Shown: positions 54,233 through 63,595, counted from the stretch's first letter. The stretch: 64,000 nucleotides of DNA from Caballeronia jiangsuensis (GCA_000648925.1 JFHF01000015.1:1-64000); one strand, 5' to 3'. Program-made: numbers and translations. The notes: a model not told the origin generated them from the letters alone.

Positions 54233-55153
54233 ATGAATTCCCTCGACCATGTCGATCTCAACTTGTTGCGCGTCTTTCAGGCGATCGTGGAAGAACGCAG
54301 CCTCACCAAAGCCGGCGAACGGCTCGCGCTCTCGCAGCCAGCGGTGAGCTATTCGCTGGGCCGTCTGCGCACGCTTTTCGATGACACGCTCTTCATCCGC
54401 ACGCGTGCGGGCATGCAGCCGACGCCCGTCGCGCTGGAACTCGCCGAGATCGTCGGACGTGCGCTCGATACCGTGCGTGAAGCCTTGCGCTTCGCCGAGC
54501 GTTTCGATGCATCCACGAGCAGTCGCACGTTTCGTCTGTCTCTTTCGGACGCGGGAGAAATGGCGTATTTGCCCGCGATCTGCCAGGCGCTGCACGAGGC
54601 CGCGCCACGCGTGAAGCTGTTAGTCGAGCCTTTGCCTGTGGAAGATATCGAGGAAGCATTGCGTTCGAGCCGGCTCGACTTTGCGATCGGCAATCTGCCA
54701 TCGCTCTTGCCGCGCACGCGTCACGCGCTGCTTTTCGAAGAAGCCTATGTGTGCATGACGAGAAAGCGCGAAGGCTTGCCCGCAGGCGAGACGTTGAATC
54801 TCGATCAGTTTCTCGCGGCGTCGCATGTGCAGGTGCGATCGCTCGAACATAGTCACCATGCGCTCGACGACGCATTGCGAGCGCAAGGTGTCGGGCGCAA
54901 TATCGCGCTGGCGCTGCCGCATTTCGTGGCCGTTCCCGGCGTGCTCGCGGTCACCGATCTATTCGCGACATTGCCCGAGCGGCTCGCGCATATCCTCAAT
55001 GGCAACGAGGCGTTCAAGATCTATGCGTTGCCGGTTCAATTGCCGAAGGCGGCCGTGACCATGCACTGGCACGAGCACTTTCACGAGGACGAAGGCATCG
55101 CGTGGATGCGCGGCCTGATGACCGACATCCTCGCGGGCTTCGAGAAGCTATGA
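54233..55153 (+). CDS. iacR1: LysR-family regulator of iac genes (IacR1-like)
   Basis: A 306-residue LysR regulator of the NodD/NahR branch: NSLDHVDLNLLRVFQAIVEERSLTKAGERLALSQPAVSYSLGRLRTLFDDTLF, then a ligand domain from about residue 95 (FRLSLSDAGEMAYLPAICQAL). It diverges from iacCD and converges with iacF, whose stops are 2 bases apart. A LysR regulator controls auxin breakdown in Paraburkholderia phytofirmans PsJN. Probable inducer indole-3-acetate. Confidence 0.75.
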   Translation: MNSLDHVDLNLLRVFQAIVEERSLTKAGERLALSQPAVSYSLGRLRTLFDDTLFIRTRAGMQPTPVALELAEIVGRALDTVREALRFAERFDASTSSRTFRLSLSDAGEMAYLPAICQALHEAAPRVKLLVEPLPVEDIEEALRSSRLDFAIGNLPSLLPRTRHALLFEEAYVCMTRKREGLPAGETLNLDQFLAASHVQVRSLEHSHHALDDALRAQGVGRNIALALPHFVAVPGVLAVTDLFATLPERLAHILNGNEAFKIYALPVQLPKAAVTMHWHEHFHEDEGIAWMRGLMTDILAGFEKL

Positions 55154-55155
55154 GT

Positions 55156-56124
55156 TCAGAGGTCGAGCACGAGAACCGGCGAGCGTGAGCGCGACACGCA
55201 GCAGCAGATCACGCTGTTGCTCGCGCGCTCCGCCTTGCTCAGACAATGATCGCGATGCTCGGGCTCGCCGCTCACGACATCGACCATGCAGGTTCCGCAG
55301 ACGCCTTCGCCGCATGACGTATCGACTTCGATGCCGATCGAAGCAAGCGCATCGACGATGGACGTGGCGGCATCCACGCGCACGGTTTGACCTGTGCTCG
55401 CGAGCTGAACATCGAAGGTATCGAGCGATTCATCCGTCGCGGCTTGCGGCTCGGCCTTGAAGCGTTCGAGATGAATGGCGCCGGCGGGCAAGCGCTTTTG
55501 CGCAGTATCGACCACCACATCCATGAACGGCGCGGGGCCGCAGGTATAGACGTGCGCATCTTTATCCACGTCGCCGATGCAGGCATCGAGTTCATCAACG
55601 AGTACTTCGCGTTCGACACCGAAATGCAGCCTGACATGTCCGTCGAACGGCGCGCGTGCGAGGAGCGGCAAGAACGCCGCATGCGTGTCGCTGCGCGCGA
55701 AGTAATGCAGCGTGAAGGGCGCACCGATAGCGACGAGACGATACGCCATCGAAAGCAAAGGCGTAATGCCGATGCCCGCGCCGATCAGGATATGCTCGCT
55801 CGCGCTTGCTTCGAGGCGGAACAGATTGCGCGGCGCGCCGATCGACAACTCGCTGCCGATGCTGACTTCGTCATGCAACGAACGCGAGCCGCCGCGCGAT
55901 TGTTCCTCCTTCTTCACCGCGAAGACATGCGAATCGCGGCAAGCCGGATCGCCGCACAGCGAGTACTGGCGCGTGATGCCGGATGGACTCGTGACATCGA
56001 TATGCGCGCCGGGCTCGTAGGCATCGAAGGGCTGGCCGTCGAGGCGCGAGATGCTGAACGAACGCACGCCGTGAGCTTCTTCGCGCAACGCGTCGACGCG
56101 AACTTTGAAGGTTTGAGCTTGCAT
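55156..56124 (-). CDS. iacF: Oxygenase reductase IacF (FMN/NADH/2Fe-2S)
   Basis: A 322-residue reductase of the phthalate dioxygenase reductase type: TRQYSLCGDP (FMN domain), IGAGIGITPLLSMAYR and YTCGPAPFMD (NADH domain), and C-terminal ferredoxin CGEGVCGTCMVDVVSGEPEHRDHCL. It supplies electrons to IacCD, although encoded separately and on the far side of iacR1. It resembles the VanB-like reductase at 29710 in domain order. Confidence 0.85.
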   Translation of the reverse strand: MQAQTFKVRVDALREEAHGVRSFSISRLDGQPFDAYEPGAHIDVTSPSGITRQYSLCGDPACRDSHVFAVKKEEQSRGGSRSLHDEVSIGSELSIGAPRNLFRLEASASEHILIGAGIGITPLLSMAYRLVAIGAPFTLHYFARSDTHAAFLPLLARAPFDGHVRLHFGVEREVLVDELDACIGDVDKDAHVYTCGPAPFMDVVVDTAQKRLPAGAIHLERFKAEPQAATDESLDTFDVQLASTGQTVRVDAATSIVDALASIGIEVDTSCGEGVCGTCMVDVVSGEPEHRDHCLSKAERASNSVICCCVSRSRSPVLVLDL

Positions 56125-56190
56125 GATGCTGCCTTTCCAGTGTGTCGAGGGGACGATGCATCGAGCGTAACGTCCCTCGTCGGATAAGCA

Positions 56191-56235
56191 AAATAGATTA
56201 AAAAGTGCAGGTCACATCAATTCGGCGGATATCTT
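56191..56235. promoter_or_regulatory. 45-bp conserved element upstream of iacF
   Basis: On the plus strand it begins AAATAGATTAAAAA and ends TTCGGCGGATATCTT. It is the partner of the element at 54177-54221 (32 of 45 positions identical), 66 bases upstream of the iacF start. Its last base touches the stop codon of the upstream MFS gene, so iacF probably has its own regulated promoter. Confidence 0.6.
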
Positions 56236-57644
56236 CAGGCCGTCGTCGCAGCGCCCGCCGGCATCTTCTCTGGCGCTTGTCCTTCGGCGATGGTGACGCG
56301 AACTTCGCGCGCTTCACGATCGAGACTCGCCCGATACTGCCTGCATCCGACGTAGAGCAGCACGACGGCCAGCACGATCGCCACGGCGTTGATGATGGCC
56401 ATCGAATCGCCGACCGCCAGTGGCGAGCCGAACACCTTGTCGGTAATGAGCGCGACGAGCGTGGTCCCGAGACCCAGTCCGATCAGATTCGACACGAGCA
56501 GGAACATCGCTGAAATCTGCGCGCGCATCTGATTGGGCGCGAGCGCCTGCATGGCGGCGGCGGAGGTCGGTAGCGGGAACGACGCGAAGAACATGGCCGC
56601 GACGAGCCATGCGAGCGACGCGTTGAGGCTCGTCGTCTGCGTGAATGCGATAGCCGGAACCAGCATGCAGGCCGCGCCGATCCATGCCGCGCGCATGGGC
56701 GCATCGCTGCGGCCGCGGCGCAGCAGCCAGTCATTGAGCCAGCCGCCGCAGAACACGCCCGTCGTGTTGGCAAGCAGCATCACGATGCCGAGCATATAAC
56801 CCGTTTCTACAGGCGTGAGGCCGAAACGGCGCATATAGAAAGCGGGCGTCCAGCCCATCAGGCAATAGAGGCCCATCGCATAGAACGAGAAGCCGACGTA
56901 ATGACAGAAGAACGTCTTGCGATGGCTCGCGATGAAACGCAGCGCATCGCCCATTGCGACGCGTTTGACGTTGCCCGCGCCGTCTTGCGCGAGCCCCTTG
57001 CGCGCCGGATCGCGCACCGTGAGCATGAAAACGAACGCGACGAAGAGACCGGGCAATCCGACGATAAAGAACGTCAACTGCCACGCGCGCAATTCGCCGG
57101 TGAGCGGCAACGTGAACACGCTCGCGTGCTTGAGCAGCGCGATCACATAACCGCCGACGAGAAACGCGATGCCGCCGCCAATGAACGAGCCGAGCGAATA
57201 AATGCCGATCGCGCGGCCTATCTTTTCCTTGGGAAAGTAATCCGCGATCATCGAATACGTGCCCGGCGAGAGCGCGGCTTCGCCGACGCCTACGCTCATG
57301 CGCGAAGCGAACATATGCACGAAGCTTTGACTGAGCCCGCACGTCGCCGTTGCGACGCTCCACAGCGCGATGCCCGCCGCGATGATGCGCGGACGCGCGA
57401 AACGATCGGCGAGATAGGCAATCGGCATGCCCATCACCGCGTAGAAGAGCGAGAACGCAAAGCCATGCAGAAGGCTGAATTGCGTGTCGGTGAGATGCAG
57501 ATCGCGCTTGATCGGCTCGATCATGAGCGCGAGCACCTGACGGTCGATGAACGAGAAAACATACGCCAGCATGCAGATCACGACGACATACCATTCGTAT
57601 GTATGGCGCTTGCCTTTTGGCTTCGGGGTGTTTGGGGAATGCAT
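56235..57644 (-). CDS. iacT1: MFS transporter in the iac cluster (IacT1-like)
   Basis: A 469-residue transporter with 12 membrane segments of the Spinster/YhhS-like type: FIDRQVLALMIEPIKRDLHLTDTQFSLLHGFAFSLFYAVMGMPIAYLADRFARPRII near the N-terminus and a conserved MSVGVGEAALSPGTYSMIADYFPKEKIGRAIGIYSLGSFIGGG. Likely uptake of indoleacetate or a related aromatic acid, from location only. It is followed by iacF after 110 bases and preceded by a second MFS gene. Confidence 0.75.
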   Translation of the reverse strand: MHSPNTPKPKGKRHTYEWYVVVICMLAYVFSFIDRQVLALMIEPIKRDLHLTDTQFSLLHGFAFSLFYAVMGMPIAYLADRFARPRIIAAGIALWSVATATCGLSQSFVHMFASRMSVGVGEAALSPGTYSMIADYFPKEKIGRAIGIYSLGSFIGGGIAFLVGGYVIALLKHASVFTLPLTGELRAWQLTFFIVGLPGLFVAFVFMLTVRDPARKGLAQDGAGNVKRVAMGDALRFIASHRKTFFCHYVGFSFYAMGLYCLMGWTPAFYMRRFGLTPVETGYMLGIVMLLANTTGVFCGGWLNDWLLRRGRSDAPMRAAWIGAACMLVPAIAFTQTTSLNASLAWLVAAMFFASFPLPTSAAAMQALAPNQMRAQISAMFLLVSNLIGLGLGTTLVALITDKVFGSPLAVGDSMAIINAVAIVLAVVLLYVGCRQYRASLDREAREVRVTIAEGQAPEKMPAGAATTA

Positions 57645-57746
57645 CGTGTGTCTCCGATGAATGCGGTTCTCTGGGCGTGCGCAGGCATTCGCGCGGGCAA
57701 GCGCCGCGCGAATGGCAAACGAATGAAACGGAAGGAAAGACGCGGG

Positions 57747-59054
57747 TTATCGGGCGCGCGTCTCGTGCGTGTACTTCAACGTGACGACGGTCACGAGTGC
57801 GAGCGCGATGAGGAAAACGGAGACCGGCCAATACGCGTGATAGCGCGCGAGCAGCGCCGTGGCGATGAGCGGAGAAAGCCCGCCCGCGAAGATCGAAGCG
57901 ACCTCATGGCCGAGCGCGACGCCCGAGTAGCGCACTTCGGTACTGAAGAGCTCGCCGACAAGCGAAGGCAGCGTGCCGATCATCGCGCCATGACATACCG
58001 CCGTGCCGAGCACGAGGGCGAGCCAGATCAACGGCGTCGAATGCGTATTGAGCAGCCAGAAGAAAGGGAACGCCATGAATGCCAGCGACACCGCGCCGAT
58101 CATGTACACCGGCTTGCGGCCGATGCGATCGGAGAGCTTGCCCCACAGAAGCATCGCTGCCATTTCGACGATCATCGCGAACATCACGCCGGTAAGCATC
58201 GTCCAATTGTCGATGCCCGCATATTTGCCGTAGACGAGCGAGAAGGCGAGAAAGATATAGGCGCCGCCATTCTCGGCGACACGCAATCCCATCGCCATCA
58301 GGATTTCTTTCGGATGGCGTCTGATGACTTCGATAACCGGCATGTGAGAAGTCTTGCCCGCACGATCCGCGTTTTCGAAGTCGCGGCTCTCGGGCAGGTT
58401 ATGCCGGATATATACGCCGAGCGCGAAGATCAGAATGCTCGCGAGAAACGGCAGACGCCAGCCCCATGAGATGAACTGATCGTGCGGCAAAGCCTGTACG
58501 GCGAGAAACGCGCCCGATGAAAGCACGAAGCCGCCGCCCACGCCGAGCTGGCTCCACGCCGCGTAATAGCCGCGCTTTTCGGGCGGTGCGCTCTCGCTGA
58601 TCATCAACACGCCGCCGCCCCATTCGCCGCCCGAAGCGACCCCTTGCAGCAGCCGAAGCGCGACGAGCGCGGCAGGGGCCCATAGCCCTACACGATCATA
58701 AGTGGGCAACAAGCCGATGCCGAAGGTCGCGAAGCCCATGATGAGCAGCGTCCATACGAGCGATGCGCGCCGTCCATATCGATCGCCAATATGCCCGAAC
58801 ACGATGCCGCCGAGCGGTCGTGCGACGAACCCCATCGCGAACGCGGCGAATGCGCCGAGCGTTCCGACGAGCGGGTCCGCATTCGCGGGAAAGAACAACT
58901 GGCCGAACACGAGCGCGGCGGCCGTGCCGTAGACGAAGAAGTCGTACCACTCCATCGCATTGCCGGCGACGGAAGCGACGACGATCCGGCTGAGCGCGCG
59001 ATCCTGCGTTGCGGCGGGGCGGTCCGCTGAAGCCTGGGAGTGAACGGAAGACAT
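57747..59054 (-). CDS. iacT2: MFS transporter, metabolite:H+ symporter family (IacT2-like)
   Basis: A 435-residue transporter with the MHS hallmark VASVAGNAMEWYDFFVYGTAAALVFGQLFFP near residue 28, GHIGDRYGRRASL and LRLLQGVASGGEWGGGVLM. MHS proteins import shikimate, ketoglutarate, citrate and aromatic acids with protons. Two transporters of different families next to auxin genes match the layout described for Paraburkholderia phytofirmans. Gap to iacT1 is 102 bases. Confidence 0.75.
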   Translation of the reverse strand: MSSVHSQASADRPAATQDRALSRIVVASVAGNAMEWYDFFVYGTAAALVFGQLFFPANADPLVGTLGAFAAFAMGFVARPLGGIVFGHIGDRYGRRASLVWTLLIMGFATFGIGLLPTYDRVGLWAPAALVALRLLQGVASGGEWGGGVLMISESAPPEKRGYYAAWSQLGVGGGFVLSSGAFLAVQALPHDQFISWGWRLPFLASILIFALGVYIRHNLPESRDFENADRAGKTSHMPVIEVIRRHPKEILMAMGLRVAENGGAYIFLAFSLVYGKYAGIDNWTMLTGVMFAMIVEMAAMLLWGKLSDRIGRKPVYMIGAVSLAFMAFPFFWLLNTHSTPLIWLALVLGTAVCHGAMIGTLPSLVGELFSTEVRYSGVALGHEVASIFAGGLSPLIATALLARYHAYWPVSVFLIALALVTVVTLKYTHETRAR

Positions 59055-59490
59055 AGGGGCTCGCTTGGGGAATGAGGAGGCGTCGATGCTTTCGAAAGGC
59101 TTCGTTTCGCAGGCAGTGTCGATGTGACAGATATCCAGGTCAAATTCGCCGAAAAGGGCGTCGGCTATCAGTGCGGCAAATATGAAACCGCATCAGCGGG
59201 CTTTATCGATGAATGCGCTTTTGACTGATTTGCCGCGCCGGACGGGTGAGCGCAGACTTCCGTTCACGCAATCCACCGTGCGCGCAGGCATCCGGCGCGT
59301 GTTCTAAAGTAATCTCTGAAGTACGCGCGAAGCTCGCGTGCGCCTACGCACGCGCGCGCCCGTTTTTCAATCGTGCATTCTCAGAATTGCGCAACAAGCG
59401 ACAGACGAGAACAATTAGAAAGCTTGACGCCAAAAAATCGAGAACCTATAAGCAGTCGCATCGATGCCGACGCAAGTAGCAGGAGGAGGG
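59055..59490. other. 436-bp divergent region between iacT2 and the AraC gene
   Basis: No gene. It separates the iac cluster from the amine dehydrogenase operon and should hold promoters for iacT2 (left) and the AraC regulator (right). I do not find the 45-bp iac element here, although GGCGAATTTGACCTGGATAT on the minus strand near 59130 is faintly similar. Confidence 0.4.
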
Positions 59491-60432
59491 ATGTACGCCA
59501 ACTATGAAACCTTCGAGGACGCCGACCGCCACGCGCACGCGCTGACGGGCTGGGAACAGCGTTACGACCAGGTGGGCGAAGGCGCGTTTCGCAGCACGGT
59601 CAAGCAGGTTTCGGTGGCGGGCGTGCAGGTCTTTCAGGAATCCGCGAACGTTCGTATCGTTCAACGCGGGCAACTGCCGGCGGGATTCGTCACGTTCGGA
59701 CTCGTGCTCGGCGGCGGCGCACCATTTTCGTTTCAGGGCGTGCGTGTCGACGAAAACGCGCTCGTCGTCGCGCCCGGCAACAAGGAATTCCTGTTGCATT
59801 CGCCACCCGACATGTCGATGCTCGGGGTGGCCGTCGATATGAGTCTGCTCGCGTCGGCAGCGGATGCGGCGGGCATCGATGTCCAGGACGAAATTCTCAA
59901 CCGGCACGTGCTGAGCATCCCTGGCGCAGCCGGCGCGCGTGCGGGAAAGCGCATCATCGCGGCGGTCGAGACGGTGCTCGCGCACTCCGATCCGTTTTCA
60001 TCGGACGATGGCGCGCAGCGATTCACGCACACCGTGACGGAAAGCATTCTGGATCTGCTGACGTTTCATGTGCCCACGCGCGAGGACCGGCTCACTTATG
60101 CGTGCCGCGCCGATGTCGTGCGTCGCGCGCATGAACTGGTGCTTGCGCGTCCCGAGCAGCCGATCTCGGTGCTGGATCTGTGCGAGAAACTGCGCGTGAG
60201 CCGGCGCACCATTCAGAACAGCTTTCAATCGGTCACGCAGATGAATCCGGTGAGTTATCTGCGCGCCGTGCGTCTTGCGCAAGTGAGACGGCTTCTGACG
60301 ACGACATCGCCAAACGAAATTCCGGTGCGCGAAGCCGCGATGCGCTGGGGTTTTTCCAACCTCGGCCACTTCGCGAGCGATTACAAAAGCCTGTTCGGCG
60401 AACTTCCCTCTCAAACGCTGCGCACTCGCTGA
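59491..60432 (+). CDS. AraC-family regulator of the amine dehydrogenase operon
   Basis: A 313-residue regulator. The N-terminal 200 residues form a ligand domain without a clear cupin pattern. The C-terminal AraC HTH pair has LDLCEKLRVSRRTIQNSFQSVTQMNPVSYLRAVRLAQVRRLL and IPVREAAMRWGFSNLGHFASDYKSLFGELPSQTLR, as in the EutR-like group. ATG 59491 is preferred to 59464 because AGGAGG lies 4 bases before it. It precedes the amine dehydrogenase operon and is its likely activator. Confidence 0.8.
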   Translation: MYANYETFEDADRHAHALTGWEQRYDQVGEGAFRSTVKQVSVAGVQVFQESANVRIVQRGQLPAGFVTFGLVLGGGAPFSFQGVRVDENALVVAPGNKEFLLHSPPDMSMLGVAVDMSLLASAADAAGIDVQDEILNRHVLSIPGAAGARAGKRIIAAVETVLAHSDPFSSDDGAQRFTHTVTESILDLLTFHVPTREDRLTYACRADVVRRAHELVLARPEQPISVLDLCEKLRVSRRTIQNSFQSVTQMNPVSYLRAVRLAQVRRLLTTTSPNEIPVREAAMRWGFSNLGHFASDYKSLFGELPSQTLRTR

Positions 60433-60455
60433 TTCAGCACTAACGCATTCCCTCC

Positions 60456-60504
60456 ATGCCGATTGCAGGCCGCATTGCCGCGGTTTGCAATCGGCATTTC
60501 TCTT
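60456..60504 (+). terminator. Terminator after the AraC gene
   Basis: Perfect 12-bp stem ATGCCGATTGCA with TGCAATCGGCAT (60456-60467, 60486-60497), loop of 18, then TTCTCTTT. It separates the regulator transcript from the dehydrogenase operon. Confidence 0.7.
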
Positions 60505-60668
60505 TCCGAAGCCGGCTTTGCAAGCGGCCTGAACACGCGCATTGAGCGCGTCTCTGTCGGCTCCCTTTCGAATGCTCCATTTCGGCACGCACGCGCTGCC
60601 GGTTACGAAGTGCTCTTTTTTATTGTCGTCTTTAGAGTCAATTCGACGATAACTAAGGAGGAGCACAG

Positions 60669-61826
60669 ATGAAGCTGAGACGGCTGGCCACCGCCATGGG
60701 GGCCTTATTCTATGGATTGCTTGCGTGTCAGTCGCACGCGGGCGCGGCCGAAAAGCCGGAAGAACTGACGGTGGCGAAGGTGCCGCCGTACAGCCCGCAT
60801 CGCGTGTTCGTGACGGATGTCTCGTTTGCGAGCATGACCGACGCGCGGGTTCATGTGTTCGACGGCGACACGAAACGCTTCGTCGGCGAGATCGACGCCG
60901 GCTTCGCTCCGGGTTTCACGATCTCGCCCGATCACAAGACGAGCTATGTCGCGACGACGTACTTCGCGCGCGGCAGTCACGGCGCGCGCACGGATGTGGT
61001 CGAGATCATCGATAACACGACACTCGACGTGACCGGTGAAATCGTGATCCCGGCCAAGCATGGTCAGACCGTGCCGACGCCTTACCTCACGAATCTCTCG
61101 GAAGACGGCAGCCGCCTGTATGTGTCGAACATCACGCCGTCGACCTCCGTAACCGTCATCGATACGGCCGCGAAGAAGGTGCTCGGCGAGATCGATACCG
61201 ATGGCTGCGTGCTCGCGTATCCGACCGGCAACGATCGCTTCTCGGCGCTGTGCGAAAGCGGCAAGGCGCTCACGGTCAGGCTCGATGCCACGGGCAAGGA
61301 AGCGAGCCGCAAGCTCTCCGACGCGTTCATCGATGTCGATCACGATCCCGCGTTCGTCAACGCCGTGCGCGATGGCAACAAGTACGTGTTCACGACCTTC
61401 CACGGCAATGTGCGCACGGCCGACTTCTCGGGCGACGCACCTGTGTTCGGCACATCGTGGTCCTTGCTGAGCGATCAGGAGCGCAAGGCAGGCTGGCGTC
61501 CGGGCGGCTTGCAGCAGACCGCGCTGAGCACGGCCACTCATCGCCTCTACGTCGCGATGCACAAGGGCGCGGACGGCTCGCACAAGGATCCGGGCACGGA
61601 GATCTGGGTCTACGACACCGAGAGCAAGAAGCGCGTGGCGCGCTGGGATCTCGCGAAGCAGAAGATCGACCCGCTGCTCTCGATTCAGGTCAGCACCGAC
61701 GACAAGCCGCTCTTCTACGGCCTTACGCCGACCTCCGATCTCGTCCTGATCGACGCGGCGACCGGCAAGCGCCAGCACGTCGAAAAGCAGCTCGGCACGA
61801 CGTCGACGCTGCTGCTCATTCCGTGA
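60669..61826 (+). CDS. TTQ-dependent amine dehydrogenase, large (beta-propeller) subunit
   Basis: A 385-residue MauB/AauB-family protein with a signal peptide (RLATAMGALFYGLLACQSHAGAA, cut near residue 27) and a seven-blade propeller. Family stretches are PPYSPHRVFVTDVSFASMTDARVHVFDGDTKRFVGEIDAGFAPGF and FAVISPD-like repeats, YDTESKKRVARWDL and GTTSTLLLIP at the end. It holds the light subunit in the periplasmic enzyme. A perfect TAAGGAGG stands 7 bases before the ATG. The subgroup, methylamine or aromatic amine dehydrogenase, is not certain; aromatic is favoured by context. Confidence 0.85.
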   Translation: MKLRRLATAMGALFYGLLACQSHAGAAEKPEELTVAKVPPYSPHRVFVTDVSFASMTDARVHVFDGDTKRFVGEIDAGFAPGFTISPDHKTSYVATTYFARGSHGARTDVVEIIDNTTLDVTGEIVIPAKHGQTVPTPYLTNLSEDGSRLYVSNITPSTSVTVIDTAAKKVLGEIDTDGCVLAYPTGNDRFSALCESGKALTVRLDATGKEASRKLSDAFIDVDHDPAFVNAVRDGNKYVFTTFHGNVRTADFSGDAPVFGTSWSLLSDQERKAGWRPGGLQQTALSTATHRLYVAMHKGADGSHKDPGTEIWVYDTESKKRVARWDLAKQKIDPLLSIQVSTDDKPLFYGLTPTSDLVLIDAATGKRQHVEKQLGTTSTLLLIP

Positions 61827-61835
61827 GGTGACGCG

Positions 61836-62393
61836 ATGATCGATCCCGTCATTCTCATGGTGTGCATCGCGTCCGCGACGATCATCGCGCTCGCGAGCGC
61901 CGCGCCGAAGTGGCGCGAGCCGGCGCGTTTTCGCGCGTCGCTCGAAGCGTTCGCGTTGCTGCCGTCGTTCGCGCTGACGCCGTTGTCGTTCGCGTTTCCC
62001 GCGCTGGAAACGGCGGGCGCAATCGGCCTCTTGTTCGCCGATACGCGCACGGTCAGCGCCCTCGTGCTGATCGCGTTGTTCACGCTCTTCGGCGCGGCGC
62101 TCGCGATCAACGTGTTGCGTGGTCATACCGATATCGATTGCGGCTGCTCGGGCTTCATCGCGGCACGCGCCACGGAACGCGCGCCCAAGTCCATCGGCTG
62201 GTGGCATGTATCGCGCGCCCTGATGCTGGCCGCGCTCGCAGCCGTCGCGCTCGTACCTTCTACTGCTCGCGCGCTCATCGGCTTCGACTACCTGAGCGCA
62301 GGCGCCTGCACGTTATTCGCCGTCGCCGCGTGGTTCACGCTCGACGTGCTGCTGGTCAATCTTCCCAAGCTCGATTCTCTGAGGAATTCATGA
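61836..62393 (+). CDS. mauE: MauE/AauE membrane protein for amine dehydrogenase assembly
   Basis: A 185-residue DoxX-like membrane protein with four or five segments and the motif DCGCSG (VLRGHTDIDCGCSGF), as in MauE. MauE and MauD are needed for disulfide formation or stability of the light subunit, which has six disulfides. It starts 9 bases after the large subunit and its stop overlaps the mauD start (ATGA). Confidence 0.85.
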   Translation: MIDPVILMVCIASATIIALASAAPKWREPARFRASLEAFALLPSFALTPLSFAFPALETAGAIGLLFADTRTVSALVLIALFTLFGAALAINVLRGHTDIDCGCSGFIAARATERAPKSIGWWHVSRALMLAALAAVALVPSTARALIGFDYLSAGACTLFAVAAWFTLDVLLVNLPKLDSLRNS

Positions 62394-63034
62394 TGCAAAC
62401 CGCCCTGATGATTTCGGCCGCACTGTCGTGGGCCGCTTTGCTCGCGCTCGGCGCGATCTGTCTCGCACTCGTTCGCCAAGTCGGCATTCTCTATGAACGC
62501 ATGATGCCCGCGGGCGCACTCATGATCGACAAGGGTCCGGCAGTCGGCGCCATCGCACCGGTGTTCGAACTCGGCGATATCGCCGGCCGCGCGGTGAAGG
62601 TCGGCGGCCTGTCGAACTCGAAGCGCAACACGCTGGTGTTCTTCCTCTCGCCGACGTGCCCGGTCTGCAAGAAGCTGCTGCCCTTGCTGCCGTCGATCCA
62701 GGCACGCGAAGGCAACACGGACATCGTGCTCGCAAGCGATGGCGAATTCGACGAGCATTCGGCCTTCTATCGCAAGACCGGTCTTTCGCAATACCCGTAT
62801 GTGCTGTCGCAAGAACTCGGCCTTTCCTATCAGATCGGCAAGCTGCCTTATGCCGTGTTGCTCGACGAAGAAGGCAAGGTCCGCGCGAAGGGTCTCGTGA
62901 ATACGCGTGAGCATCTGGAAAGCCTGTTCGAAGCGAAGGAACGCGGTGTCGCTTCGCTGCAGGAGTTCGTGCACGGCAAGCATGACGATCACGCGCATCA
63001 CGATCATGAAGGTCAAGTCGGGCAGCACGCCTGA
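62390..63034 (+). CDS. mauD: MauD/AauD thioredoxin-like protein for amine dehydrogenase assembly
   Basis: A 214-residue membrane-anchored thioredoxin-fold protein: one N-terminal membrane segment (about 5-28) and a periplasmic domain with C90-P-V-C93 (LSPTCPVCKK). The C-terminus ends in a His-rich HDDHAHHDHEG tail that could bind metal. It handles disulfides of the light subunit with MauE. GAGGAAT precedes overlapping ATG codons at 62390 and 62393. Confidence 0.85.
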   Translation: MMQTALMISAALSWAALLALGAICLALVRQVGILYERMMPAGALMIDKGPAVGAIAPVFELGDIAGRAVKVGGLSNSKRNTLVFFLSPTCPVCKKLLPLLPSIQAREGNTDIVLASDGEFDEHSAFYRKTGLSQYPYVLSQELGLSYQIGKLPYAVLLDEEGKVRAKGLVNTREHLESLFEAKERGVASLQEFVHGKHDDHAHHDHEGQVGQHA

Positions 63035-63073
63035 AGACGCCAATAAATCATTCATTCCTACAGGTGAGCGTCC

Positions 63074-63595
63074 ATGAAATGGCTGGATTCATTCTTCGAA
63101 CATAAGGCGCGCGGCGTCGCGCAGCGCAGCTCGCGGCGCAGTGCGATGGCGAAGCTCGGCAAGGTGCTGGTCGGCTCGGCGATGGTGCCGCTGCTGCCGG
63201 TGGATCGGACCGCGTATGCGACGGAGCCGAAGAAGCCGGGCGCATCGGCAAGCGACGATCCGACGAGCTGCGACTACTGGAAGTATTGCGCGATCGACGG
63301 CTGGCTTTGCAGTTGCTGCGGCGGCACGTCGAGCAGTTGCCCGCCGGGCACGACGCCCTCGCCGATCACGTGGATCGGCACATGCCGCAATCCGCACGAC
63401 GGCTCGGACTACATCGTGTCCTACAACGACTGCTGCGGCAAGACGAGTTGCGGACGTTGCTTCTGCAATCGCAATGAACGCGAGAAGCCGCTCTACAAGC
63501 TGTCGCTCAATAACGATATCAACTGGTGCATGGCGAACGGCAATTCGAATTACCACTGCTCGGTATCGGTACTGTTGGGAGCGGCAACGCAATGA
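63074..63595 (+). CDS. mauA: TTQ-dependent amine dehydrogenase, light subunit
   Basis: A 173-residue catalytic subunit with a Tat-type signal (SRRSAMAKLGKVLVGSAMVPL). The cofactor tryptophans are W100 (TPSPITWIGTC) and W151 (NDINWCMAN), and the catalytic base D119 (YNDCCGK). The W-D-W spacing of 19 and 32 residues equals that of both methylamine and aromatic amine dehydrogenases. Fourteen cysteines provide the disulfide network. It oxidises primary amines to aldehyde and ammonia in the periplasm. Its stop overlaps the next start (ATGA). Confidence 0.9.
   Translation: MKWLDSFFEHKARGVAQRSSRRSAMAKLGKVLVGSAMVPLLPVDRTAYATEPKKPGASASDDPTSCDYWKYCAIDGWLCSCCGGTSSSCPPGTTPSPITWIGTCRNPHDGSDYIVSYNDCCGKTSCGRCFCNRNEREKPLYKLSLNNDINWCMANGNSNYHCSVSVLLGAATQ

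Noticed and set aside
56901..58469. Plus-strand frame of 522 codons across two MFS genes
   Set aside because: It spans the end of one real gene, a gap and the start of another, and has the skewed composition of a mirror frame.
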